Below are positions 7,730-15,430 of a stretch of 21,435 bases of DNA, piece after piece. The notes beneath the pieces were generated by a model that searched no databases, was not told where the DNA came from, and worked only from the letters and a program-made list of their open reading frames with translations. This DNA is from a virus, in the IMG/VR virus record IMGVR_UViG_3300033146_001267, positions 1 to 21,435 of that record. One strand, written 5' to 3'. The first letter of the stretch is position 1; each line of letters opens with the position of its first letter. The position numbers were made by a program, and so were the translations under genes.

Positions 7730-8391
7730 TCTGTCCTCCTATTTTTTCTAATTAAATTAAGGTCTTTAACACTATTGTATTCCTTTATTACAACTTCCTT
7801 GCTTTTCTTTTTGTCGTTAGAGCTTTTCTCCACAGTTTCTCCTGAAACAACAGGCTCTACTGTAGCATCAACAAGCTCTTCCTTCTCAACCTTGTTTGCT
7901 TTTTCTTTTAAACCATCCTCTTCCTTGATTCTGTTTTCAAGAGATTCAACTTTGCTAGTCAATGATTTCATAGAGCTTAACACTTCAGAAAAAACATCTA
8001 CAGCTTTACTGTCTTCGTTAATCACTTCTTTTTTCTCCTCAACAGGTTTCTCTTCAACAGGCTTGCTTAATATAGAGTCGGTTGCTTTCAATAGCTCCTC
8101 TATATCAACCTCAGAAATATTAGACTCAACTAATAATTCTTTTAATTTGTCTTTCAAAGTCATACTCTTACCTCCAATTTCAGATTTTTTAAATTCGATA
8201 ACTGCTTTAAATAATTTCTTTATCTCATCATTTTTTATTTCATCCTCAATCATGTTGATAGCGTTCTCAAGTTTATCTTTATTTTTCAACAATACAAACT
8301 CTCTCAAGTTAGCTGGGTCATCTACAATAGATATTTCACCAACCAACAAGTCAGTTAACTTGTGTGTTTTTGTTATCCTGTTTTTTGACAT
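7717..8391 (-). CDS. Scaffold-like protein with an XkdF-type SIVDDPAN motif
   Basis: The start at 8391 (MSKNRITKTHKL) is chosen because AAGGAG lies 6 bases upstream; a longer frame exists but has no such site. The protein has 224 residues. Residues 13-36 contain VGEISIVDDPANLREFVLLK, the conserved 'EvSlVD.PAN...FlliK' element that in XkdF-type proteins follows the protease domain. The rest is highly charged and predicted coiled coil (LENAINMIEDEIKNDEIKKL, MKSLTSKVESLENRIKEEDG) with low-complexity stretches of Lys, Glu and Val. That composition and the position between protease and capsid fit an assembly scaffold that is cleaved during head maturation. The motif is seen directly; the scaffold role is inferred. 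Confidence 0.65.
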   Translation of the reverse strand: MSKNRITKTHKLTDLLVGEISIVDDPANLREFVLLKNKDKLENAINMIEDEIKNDEIKKLFKAVIEFKKSEIGGKSMTLKDKLKELLVESNISEVDIEELLKATDSILSKPVEEKPVEEKKEVINEDSKAVDVFSEVLSSMKSLTSKVESLENRIKEEDGLKEKANKVEKEELVDATVEPVVSGETVEKSSNDKKKSKEVVIKEYNSVKDLNLIRKNRRTEWEK

Positions 8392-8404
8392 AACTTTCTC
8401 CTTA

Positions 8405-9760
8405 TTAAATTTCAGTTGATTTGCCTGTAGCACCTATAGACAAACCTTTAATGGCACCAGCCTTTATCATGTTCCAATAGTTTTCATCATTAACTTTTAT
8501 TACAAGAACCCATGTACCTTTTGTTATAAGTTCCTCACTGCCATCATATTTAAAATCTATAGGTGCTGTATAGCTTTCAACAACCTCTATAGCTTTTTTG
8601 TTTACTAAATTATAGTGCATAAAGCCTATCTCACCAAAATTTGCTAACCACATGTGAGCTGCTTTTTCTATAGTCTCTATATCCATCACATCATCTTGTG
8701 CATCGATTACATTTGGCTCTGACACTATACCGTAAACCAACCTCTTCTCAACCTGAATTGCCTTGCTAACTAGTTTAACCTTATCTTTTGCACTATCATA
8801 CTTAGTTAAAACAAAAATATCATCTTCTTCTTTTGTCAAAGAGAATAAATCATTTTTAATTTTCAAGACTGCATTAACTCCATTATTTGATACCACTTTG
8901 AGCGTGTGCTTTTTTCCCTCATAAGTAGTCTTTTTAGCGACAATTTCTCCTTTGAATGCAATCGCCTTGCCAAACAAGTTAATCTCATCAAACGGCTCGT
9001 GAGTGAACCTTAAATCAAGATTGTTGTCACTTCCTTTTTCAGAAATAGTCATCACAAAAAAATTATTACTTTTTGCTACAAGACAGCTATCTTCGGTCAC
9101 TTTGTCTTCTCCATTTTTGTTCTCAGACTTGAAAGAATACTTTGTTTTATCAGCATTTATTTTGAAAAACTTTGTACCCTTAGCGTCATAATCCTTTGTC
9201 TTTAAATATCTTATAGTATTTTTATCTGGCGTTATAACATATCCATTAACTTTCTCCGTATATCTAAGCTTATACCCATTCATAAACAGAAATGTTTTTC
9301 CTGATACACTCGCTGATTTGATTTTAAAATTCAACTCACCAAGATAATCAAATAGGTCACTACTCTCTAGTGGCACATAAGAAACCTCTTCTCCAAATGA
9401 AGCCTCAAATTCAAACCAACTTAAATAATCAAACACAGCAAATGTTGTTTGCTTAGCTATTTGTAAATAATCATTTCTTGCTACAGAATATTTCACACCC
9501 TTTTCAAAAGACTCAATATAAAAGTTTGCAAACTCTAAAAACAGGTCAGATTGAACAATCTCTTCGGCAGGCATAAAAGAAAGCATTTGTTCGCCAAACG
9601 CAGTTATCTCATCACTGCCATCAAATGACTCAATATAATCCTTAGTAATTTTTGAAAAATTCTTTATGAAAGATTTATATACAGCAGGCTCATCTACGCT
9701 ATCCTTTATTTTGTCTATAACATGCGTGGTGTATTTATTCCATACACTTAAGTATTCCAT
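8405..9760 (-). CDS. Prohead protease of XkdF type with a long N-terminal extension
   Basis: A 451-residue protein behind a perfect AGGAGG. The C-terminal 110 residues match XkdF-type phage serine proteases: VYGIVSEPNVIDAQDDVM, IETIEKAAHMWLANFGEIGF, the MHYN histidine segment, AIEVVESYTAPIDF, then GTWVLVIKV, W-x-M-I-K-A-G-A-I-K-G-L-S-I-G. The His of MHYN and the Ser of GLSIG are likely catalytic. The first 340 residues are unrelated and carry several beta-strand segments (residues 170-330) that I do not recognise; they may be a scaffold, a propeptide or a fused head protein. The protease would cleave scaffold and capsid during maturation. It lies 13 bases upstream of the scaffold-like gene, consistent with joint action. 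Confidence 0.75.
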   Translation of the reverse strand: MEYLSVWNKYTTHVIDKIKDSVDEPAVYKSFIKNFSKITKDYIESFDGSDEITAFGEQMLSFMPAEEIVQSDLFLEFANFYIESFEKGVKYSVARNDYLQIAKQTTFAVFDYLSWFEFEASFGEEVSYVPLESSDLFDYLGELNFKIKSASVSGKTFLFMNGYKLRYTEKVNGYVITPDKNTIRYLKTKDYDAKGTKFFKINADKTKYSFKSENKNGEDKVTEDSCLVAKSNNFFVMTISEKGSDNNLDLRFTHEPFDEINLFGKAIAFKGEIVAKKTTYEGKKHTLKVVSNNGVNAVLKIKNDLFSLTKEEDDIFVLTKYDSAKDKVKLVSKAIQVEKRLVYGIVSEPNVIDAQDDVMDIETIEKAAHMWLANFGEIGFMHYNLVNKKAIEVVESYTAPIDFKYDGSEELITKGTWVLVIKVNDENYWNMIKAGAIKGLSIGATGKSTEI

Positions 9761-9771
9761 TATTTCCTCCT

Positions 9772-10185
9772 CTAAAAGTATTCACAATATTCTACAAAAT
9801 AATCTTTAAAATCTTCCCTCATCTTAACCATCACTGCTATATACAGTATAACATATATTATATAGGAGAACTTATATGAATTAAAGTTCCTTGTTTTGCA
9901 TTTGTGCAATATGGAATCATATATAAACTTGTCAACCTTGACTGTAATGAAGTACTTTTTATCCATTATATAGTCTTGATATGTTGTAACCATCTTAGGT
10001 ACTTTTTCAAACTTCTCAACTATGGAATAGCCTTCTATAAGCAGCTCCCTTACTACAGTAGAAAACTTTTTATTATTTTTGCTAGACAATAGCGAATGGT
10101 AAAATATAATTATCTGTAGCAACTCAAAATTAATTTCAATTTTTTTTACTATCTTGCTATTAAAACTTATATCAATGTTATTCAT
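9772..10185 (-). CDS. Small protein with two ribbon-helix-helix-like halves
   Basis: A 137-residue protein overlapping the portal stop by 8 bases, with GAGAGGG upstream. Two halves show the same layout: a short beta strand (KKIEINFE; ITVKVDKF), a helix, then a second helix (KKFSTVVRELLIEGYSIV; NSYKFSYIIYVILYIAVMVK). This strand-helix-helix arrangement resembles a tandem ribbon-helix-helix (MetJ/Arc) fold, which binds DNA as a beta-ribbon pair. No other motif is seen. It might be a regulator or a packaging-associated DNA-binding protein, but the fold call is weak and the second half is unusually hydrophobic for a soluble RHH protein. Confidence 0.6.
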   Translation of the reverse strand: MNNIDISFNSKIVKKIEINFELLQIIIFYHSLLSSKNNKKFSTVVRELLIEGYSIVEKFEKVPKMVTTYQDYIMDKKYFITVKVDKFIYDSILHKCKTRNFNSYKFSYIIYVILYIAVMVKMREDFKDYFVEYCEYF

Positions 10186-11878
10186 TTATGTCCCTCTCTT
10201 TAAAATCACCATCAACATTTTCAAGTGTTTTATCTATATCATCTAATGTGGCTTCTTGATTCTTCTGATAATTAATCAAGTATTGAATCATTTTCGGTGG
10301 TATTCTAGTCCAAGCTTTATCATCCAGTGTTTTAAATGGCTTATTAAAAATATCAGTAGCTATCTTTCTAGCCTCACTAGGAAGAATAATTGAAGCGTCA
10401 ACAAGTGTCGCTAACATATCACTTATCTTTTTACTATCTTTTGTTATAGAAGAATTAGTAACAAACTTAGCTAAGGATATTGCAAACTCATTTCTCAAAA
10501 CACTGTTAATAAAGAAATCCCTTGTTTCTCTTTCTGGAGAAAAAACCTGGTCCTCTACATACCTGATAATTGTCTCAGCAGTATCTCTAGTTATCTTTTC
10601 TACACCACCCTTTAACAACATAGGTGTTCTGTAAATAGAATCAACGGTCTTAGAGCAGTCATCTTCATACCCTCTAAACTGAGCATCTTTTGGCTGCTGT
10701 ATCTGCTTAATGTCTAATGTAGCCTTAGGGGTGTTATCTAGTAGCGTGCCAGCACTAGGAGTAGCCTCAAGAATTAATGCAGCATGATAATTATCTATAC
10801 CTTTTATTTTCTCTTCTAAGTATTCTTCAATTCTATCTATAGAATCATCTGATAACTCGCCATTGTTAACTATTATTGCCAAAGCTGGCAACACTTTGTT
10901 TTCAAAAAACTCTTTGTTAACCTCAGCACTAGCCCTTTTCCCCAATACCTGTGGTAACGCATATAGAAATCTTGGCATACCATTAGGATTGTTATCTGGA
11001 AAATACTCGGCAAAATGCTTTAACTCAGACGCAGGCTTGTCATCTTTTGGTAGTTTGTTATTTTTTATAGCTTTCAAAAAAGCTTTATTGTTTTTAAATA
11101 ACTTGCCAGTTAATCTTGACATAACCCTAGGGTCTCTATATTCCTTAAAGTACATTCTGTTTGACAAATCATAAAAACTCCTAAACATTTTCTTCTCCTT
11201 AACAAGCTTAAGCGTCCCTATCCTACGTTCTTTTTTTATGTTTATCTCTACTACTTCATTTATTATAGGCATCAACCTTACATTATAAGCTGGATAATGA
11301 TACCATCTCTCAAGGTTGCCAACCTTGTTTCTAACCATTTGCCAAAACCCATTACCAAGAACTTCCATGTCTTCTCTAGTTTTTTTTCTCATATCTGTAA
11401 AACTCTCGTCACCAACCAATGAATCAGCAATTCTTCTGGCTTTTATTTTTTCTCTTCTTTGTTGTCTTTCTAGCAAAGACACATGAGCTTCTAGCTCTTC
11501 GTCTACAATCTCCTTCCCTCCCCTGTAACCTAACTCATCTCTTACTACCTCAATTACCTCTTCATAATCTAAATCCATAGAGGCTACAATGGAAAAACCT
11601 AACCCTTCTATGTTTGTTTTGTATATATCAACATTAGGTTTAATCGCAGACGATGACTTGTATATCCTTAACAGTTTATCATAAGAATATCTTGGAGAAT
11701 AAAAACCTATAGCGTCTTTCAACATCTTTTCAGAATCCTCAAAAACCCTACTGCCTAAGACGCTTTTCTCAATCATTCTTTCATTGAAAGAAATCCTTGT
11801 ATCGCTTTTGCTTTTTGATTTTATGAGCCTCACGGTATTTTTCCCTTTTTTCTTCTCTCGATTTTTGTTTTTCATCAT
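10178..11878 (-). CDS. Portal protein
   Basis: A 566-residue protein between the large terminase and the protease, the classic portal slot. Visible portal features are an N-terminal helical part with YKSSSAIKPNVDIYKTNIEG, the conserved GNGFWQMVRN segment followed by LERWYHYPAYNVRLMP, EYFPDNNPNG, PQVLGKRASAEVNKEFFENK, and a C-terminal stem or clip region with IYRTPMLLKGGVEKITRDTA and EDQVFSPERE. The start is the ATG at 11878, 5 bases after AAGGAG (a second ATG follows at once). This makes it overlap the terminase gene by 98 bases, so its first 32 residues, very basic, are encoded over the terminase tail. It forms the dodecameric ring through which DNA enters and leaves the head. Confidence 0.85.
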   Translation of the reverse strand: MMKNKNREKKKGKNTVRLIKSKSKSDTRISFNERMIEKSVLGSRVFEDSEKMLKDAIGFYSPRYSYDKLLRIYKSSSAIKPNVDIYKTNIEGLGFSIVASMDLDYEEVIEVVRDELGYRGGKEIVDEELEAHVSLLERQQRREKIKARRIADSLVGDESFTDMRKKTREDMEVLGNGFWQMVRNKVGNLERWYHYPAYNVRLMPIINEVVEINIKKERRIGTLKLVKEKKMFRSFYDLSNRMYFKEYRDPRVMSRLTGKLFKNNKAFLKAIKNNKLPKDDKPASELKHFAEYFPDNNPNGMPRFLYALPQVLGKRASAEVNKEFFENKVLPALAIIVNNGELSDDSIDRIEEYLEEKIKGIDNYHAALILEATPSAGTLLDNTPKATLDIKQIQQPKDAQFRGYEDDCSKTVDSIYRTPMLLKGGVEKITRDTAETIIRYVEDQVFSPERETRDFFINSVLRNEFAISLAKFVTNSSITKDSKKISDMLATLVDASIILPSEARKIATDIFNKPFKTLDDKAWTRIPPKMIQYLINYQKNQEATLDDIDKTLENVDGDFKERDINE

Positions 11879-13484
11879 CTTTACTCCTTGTTATTCTTGC
11901 CTTTATTTTGCTTTTGTTCCTTATCCTTAAGAATATCTCATGTACTTTAGAAACAAGTTGTGATAGGCTATCAACCATATCATCATTTCCATATACAGGA
12001 AACAACGTCATCTCTGTTATAAGGTTTCCTCTACCCCCTATAGGTGTATCTAATTCTGGATTAAACTTTATATTCATGTTTGCCAACAAGTCAGAAAGAA
12101 CTTCAACTCTAACTTCTTTAGGAATGTTTGTATTGATTGGTATTACATTTATCTTTGTAGAACTAAAGACTTTCATTACTTCAACCATAGTATGTTGTGC
12201 TGCCACAGCCTCTACAAAAGTACCACCTACAGTATATCCTTCTTCTATCAATGTATTATAATCACCTTCTATAGCAGAAACTCTCTGAGTTAACCCTAAT
12301 TTAGCATGATACGAGTCAACTACATATAAGATGTTTGTTTTTGTATCATAACAACCTTTAGTCCCAGCAAAAAAATCAGTTTTGCCTTTGCCACTCCCTT
12401 TCTTTTTTATGTTTAAATCATAACTATTATACCACACTAACCTATCTTTATGCTCTTCAATCAATGAATCAAAATCACTATTGTCATACCATTCGATGTT
12501 ATCCTTGGTTATCATCGTGCTTTTCTCGTCAAGAGGTTTCAATAAATAACCTCTTGCAAAGCTTAATTTCTTTTTACTTTTTGCCAACAACTTTTCTCTG
12601 CTCCATATTTCTGGGATAATAGTAAGTATGTCATCCGAAATAGGATATGACATCTTCTTAAATGCTTTATCTTTTTTTATTTCAGATGACAAGTCTTTAT
12701 AATGCCAAGGAGTACATATATATATTATCTTCCCATCAGGAACTAATAAATTCTCTACATCATTGTCCCATATTTCCTTTACTACAAAACGTAATTTCGG
12801 ATTAACTAAAGCATTTTTCATGCTAACAACATCATCACCTATGATAATATCTGCTCGTCCACCAGTAAATCCAGTAGTTATACCAACTGCCGTAACTGTA
12901 GCATCTTTATAGTTTTTTGTTCTGACTACATATATCTTTTTTTCGTTCCATTTTTTTGAAGGTTTAAGATGTGGGAAAACTCGCTGAACTCTTTTGTTGT
13001 TTCTTATATTATCTTTTACTTCCTTAAGCCTATCCTTAGCAGCATCTTCGTCAGCACAAAATAATTTAATCCTAACATTAGGATTTACACCAATAGCCCA
13101 TATAATGTATGCTACAATCTGTGTAGTTTTGCCAGCACCACGATGTACCTCAATGTAAACATTTTGTGGCTTCATCAATTCATTTTGTATCTCTTCATGA
13201 ACCCATGCTTGCTTAAGCATTCCACCTTTATTATTGTAACCATCTTGATTAATATATTCAAAGAATGAGTTTGAGTCTTCTCTAGCTCTTTTCTTGTTTA
13301 TTTCTTCAATCATTAAGAGCTTGTCTGTTAACTTATGCTTAGTAAAACTTTTTATTTTTACTTCGCTAAAGAAATCATCAAGAAAATATATATGCTTTTT
13401 TGAGGGTCGCCAACGAGGGTCTATACCATGCAATCTCTTCTCTGATTCTGAAATGTTAGCTGTGAAGTTAACTTGCTTAGTCAA
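11781..13484 (-). CDS. Large terminase subunit (TerL)
   Basis: A 567-residue protein starting at TTG (13484), 9 bases after a GGAGG site that lies in the end of the upstream gene, with an 8-base overlap. The ATPase domain shows the Walker A motif HRGAGKT (114-120) and Walker B ADIIIGDD (211-218), followed by a coupling-like motif IYICTPW. The nuclease domain begins near residue 345, with the strand LVWYNSYDLNIK giving the first acidic metal ligand, then LYVVDSYH, and acidic residues further on (GNDDMVDSL). The C-terminus is an extremely basic tail (EKREKYREAHKIKKQKRYKD) encoded over the start of the portal gene. It powers DNA translocation through the portal and cuts concatemers. Confidence 0.9.
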   Translation of the reverse strand: MTKQVNFTANISESEKRLHGIDPRWRPSKKHIYFLDDFFSEVKIKSFTKHKLTDKLLMIEEINKKRAREDSNSFFEYINQDGYNNKGGMLKQAWVHEEIQNELMKPQNVYIEVHRGAGKTTQIVAYIIWAIGVNPNVRIKLFCADEDAAKDRLKEVKDNIRNNKRVQRVFPHLKPSKKWNEKKIYVVRTKNYKDATVTAVGITTGFTGGRADIIIGDDVVSMKNALVNPKLRFVVKEIWDNDVENLLVPDGKIIYICTPWHYKDLSSEIKKDKAFKKMSYPISDDILTIIPEIWSREKLLAKSKKKLSFARGYLLKPLDEKSTMITKDNIEWYDNSDFDSLIEEHKDRLVWYNSYDLNIKKKGSGKGKTDFFAGTKGCYDTKTNILYVVDSYHAKLGLTQRVSAIEGDYNTLIEEGYTVGGTFVEAVAAQHTMVEVMKVFSSTKINVIPINTNIPKEVRVEVLSDLLANMNIKFNPELDTPIGGRGNLITEMTLFPVYGNDDMVDSLSQLVSKVHEIFLRIRNKSKIKARITRSKDDEKQKSREEKREKYREAHKIKKQKRYKDFFQ

Positions 13485-14046
13485 TGTCTGATTCCTCCAT
13501 CAACTCTTCATAAATATCTTTTTGTGTCTTTTCTGTAAGGTCTGTTAACCTTTCTCGTTCTGTTGTAACCTTCTCTTTCTGTTCATATTTGCCACCAAAA
13601 ACAGAAGGCAATAAATTCTCAAGACCAAACTTAATAGCTTCAAACTTTCCTTGTCTAAGAGAAAAGATGTGCATCTTTAATGACGCATAAGCTATAGCTC
13701 TATATACTTGTTGTTCTTTGCTGTCTTTGATGTCATCAATCCTTTCTGAACTTATAACATTATTTTCTTCTATAAGTTCGTCAATAAGTCTGTCTGCATT
13801 ATCAAGAACATCTTCAACACCTTTTATTGTAGACGTTTTTTTTGCAGCTACCTTAATCACAGGCGTCATGACTTCACTTTTTTCTTCCAATTCGACAGCC
13901 TTTTTCACAAATGAAGTTAACTTTCCACTAACAATATCATTTACTTCTTGTACTGATATGTTATAATCAGATGCTATAATATCGTGTGCTGAACCCATAT
14001 CAGACCACATCTTTATTTGCTTGATTGTATTTGAATCTTTTACCAT
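13477..14046 (-). CDS. Probable small terminase subunit (TerS)
   Basis: A 189-residue acidic protein directly upstream of TerL, one base after the resolvase stop, with AGAGGT as ribosome site inside that gene. Residues 5-35 (TIKQIKMWSDMGSAHDIIAS then YNISVQEVNDIVSGK) form a helix-turn-helix-like DNA-recognition segment as in phage small terminases. A middle acidic helical part (LDNADRLIDELIEENNVI) and a second helical part (AIAYASLKMHIFSLRQGKF) could form the oligomerisation core. The C-terminus is charged (EKTQKDIYEELMEESDID). It would recognise the packaging site and present DNA to TerL. The call rests on the HTH and on synteny. Confidence 0.65.
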   Translation of the reverse strand: MVKDSNTIKQIKMWSDMGSAHDIIASDYNISVQEVNDIVSGKLTSFVKKAVELEEKSEVMTPVIKVAAKKTSTIKGVEDVLDNADRLIDELIEENNVISSERIDDIKDSKEQQVYRAIAYASLKMHIFSLRQGKFEAIKFGLENLLPSVFGGKYEQKEKVTTERERLTDLTEKTQKDIYEELMEESDID

Positions 14047-14047
14047 A

Positions 14048-14602
14048 TCAACCTCTATTTAAGTTCTGTATTCTAGTGTTTGCTTCTTCTTGAAAAATAG
14101 CTAGTGCTACAACGGCAGCATCGGCCTCATCATATATGTAACTTTTTATAGTATTGTTTTTAGTAAACTCAATCTTAAAGTCTTTCAACATTTTATCTAC
14201 AAATTCTACAATTTTATTTTTAGTAGTTTTTTGTTTTAAAAACTTCTTCATTATGTTATAACTGGACATTTTTCTAGCACTAGATACATGCTTATGTGTT
14301 GGTTTAACACCAAGCTCTTTGTAGACAATGTAACTAACAATGCCGTTAAACATCAACAATTTTGTCAGAGTAGTTGTATTCGTAAAGCCTTTCTTAAAAC
14401 TAAGTAGTGGTGCTTCTATCCCAACATAAGTTATATTATAATCGTTGTGCAACTCTTTAATATAATCTTCTACAATCAAAGCTCTTTCGGTTAATGTAGG
14501 AACTTTTGTTGTAGTAATATGAGACTGTAGGATTAACTTTTTGTTTTCGTCTAAAATAGCAACACCTGTACAGGTTGTTGAAACGTCCAAACCTAGATAC
14601 AT
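14048..14602 (-). CDS. RuvC-like Holliday junction resolvase / endonuclease
   Basis: A 184-residue protein, first gene of the minus-strand operon, starting 6 bases after GAGGAGA. It has the RNase H-like RuvC fold and residues: MYLGLDVSTTCTGVAIL with the first Asp (D6), VGIEAPL with the catalytic Glu near residue 63, and YDEADAAVVALAIF near residue 157 with the last acidic pair. The length equals that of bacterial and phage RuvC proteins. Phages use such enzymes to resolve branched replicative DNA before it is packaged, which explains its coupling to the terminase genes. No sign of truncation is visible. Confidence 0.8.
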   Translation of the reverse strand: MYLGLDVSTTCTGVAILDENKKLILQSHITTTKVPTLTERALIVEDYIKELHNDYNITYVGIEAPLLSFKKGFTNTTTLTKLLMFNGIVSYIVYKELGVKPTHKHVSSARKMSSYNIMKKFLKQKTTKNKIVEFVDKMLKDFKIEFTKNNTIKSYIYDEADAAVVALAIFQEEANTRIQNLNRG

Positions 14603-14650
14603 GAATATCTCCTCTGTTTAAAAGATATTTAAAATCAAACCACAAAACAC

Positions 14651-14679
14651 AATATACTGACTTTCAGATTATTTGTCAA
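14651..14679 (-). promoter_or_regulatory. Sigma-70 promoter of the packaging/structural operon
   Basis: On the minus strand, a perfect TTGACA -35 (14674-14679) and a TATATT -10 (14651-14656) are separated by exactly 17 bases. Predicted transcription starts near 14644, about 42 bases before the resolvase ATG at 14602. A- and T-tracts upstream (14680-14710) could act as an UP element. No comparably good promoter was found further down the operon. Confidence 0.75.
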
Positions 14680-14716
14680 ATTTTTTTTTCACGACAAAAA
14701 AAAACAAAATAAATTA

Positions 14717-14749
14717 TTCAATAAAATTGAACAGTTAATTGATAATCAA
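14717..14749. promoter_or_regulatory. Two short palindromes between the divergent promoters, possible operators
   Basis: TTCAAT-AAA-ATTGAA (14717-14731) and TTGAT-A-ATCAA (14739-14749) are perfect inverted repeats in the AT-rich spacer between the leftward and rightward promoters. The second shares its TGATAATC core with the 23-bp near-palindrome at 16181-16203. They could bind a dimeric regulator controlling both directions. Short AT-rich palindromes also arise by chance. Confidence 0.35.
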
Positions 14750-14769
14750 AAATTAATTTAAAAAATTGC

Positions 14770-14798
14770 TTGACAAAAAAAAGAAAACAGATTATTAT
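14770..14798 (+). promoter_or_regulatory. Strong sigma-70 promoter driving the large noncoding RNA
   Basis: A perfect TTGACA -35 (14770-14775), a 17-base A-rich spacer and a TATTAT -10 (14793-14798). The predicted start (about 14805-14806) coincides with the first base of the GC-rich terminal stem of the RNA element. It is divergent from, and about 90 bases away from, the leftward operon promoter. Confidence 0.8.
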
Positions 14799-15242
14799 GT
14801 TTTTTGAGAGGGCAGGGGTCAAGTCGCAAAGCCGATGGCATAACGAGGAGAACCTGTTTTACTTCCACATGAGAAGTTATTATTTTTGGTGTTCCCTTAG
14901 TATTGTTATTTAACTTTAGTTCTGTAGCAAACTAAGAAATCCAAGAAGAACTAGATGACGTTGTTTGTTTCTAGTAAGTCATGTACAAAAAAAACAAACT
15001 AGGCATGTTTTAATTAACAGTGCTGAAACTGTGGTAACTTGTAAATAGCTAAAATAGTGACGTGGTATAGCCCACAGATGTCACTATCTATTTAACAAGA
15101 ATCATAGTACCATAACATTAGTTACTGTAGCTCTATATCTTTCCTATGAGGGACTTGGATACCTATATTAACTAGACTTACTAGCCTGTCATTCATAGGC
15201 TCTGACAGGAGAGTTATGTCTACACCTTCGTCCAAGCTTCTG

Positions 15243-15262
15243 TTTGGGGGGGTTTGGGGGGG
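15243..15262 (+). repeat. Two tandem TTT-G7 units, potential G-quadruplex in the RNA
   Basis: TTTGGGGGGG occurs twice in a row (15243-15252, 15253-15262), with a further GGGG at 15269-15272. No C-rich partner exists in the element. The runs sit in a loop closed by CTGT (15240-15243) with ACAG (15263-15266). Each G7 can supply two G3 runs, so an intramolecular or intermolecular quadruplex is possible. Confidence 0.7.
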
Positions 15263-15403
15263 ACAGCAGGGGAGTAGGCCGAGAGGGCAAGGGTAAGCCA
15301 CTAACCTCTGGCTCACAAGGAGTTATATAAAGGCGTTAAGGGTTGAGCGAATGAGTGACCAACGGGAACGAATGAGCGATGTATATAGAGGAAGATAATA
15401 TGT

Positions 15404-15430
15404 ACATCATACATCATACATCATACATCA
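15404..15430 (+). repeat. Four tandem copies of a 7-base unit (ACATCAT)
   Basis: ACATCAT is repeated at 15404-15410, 15411-15417 and 15418-15424, with a last 6-of-7 copy at 15425-15430. The unit pairs with GATGTATATA (15378-15387) to make a hairpin, and the repeats allow the 3' strand to slide in register. It is too short and spacer-free to be a CRISPR array. Confidence 0.9.

Noticed and set aside
7706-8419. 237-codon plus-strand frame opposite the scaffold gene
   Set aside because: It is a serine/phenylalanine/leucine-rich mirror of the Lys/Glu-rich coiled-coil gene and has no ribosome site; the minus-strand gene has a good SD and a recognised motif.
15122-15316. 64-codon minus-strand frame in the noncoding region
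   Set aside because: It has no ribosome site, an unusual Pro/Cys-rich composition unlike the other genes, and is made by the G-rich part of the structured RNA read backwards.
15404-15430. CRISPR-like array
   Set aside because: The units are 7 bases, directly adjacent and without spacers; this is a simple tandem repeat within the RNA.
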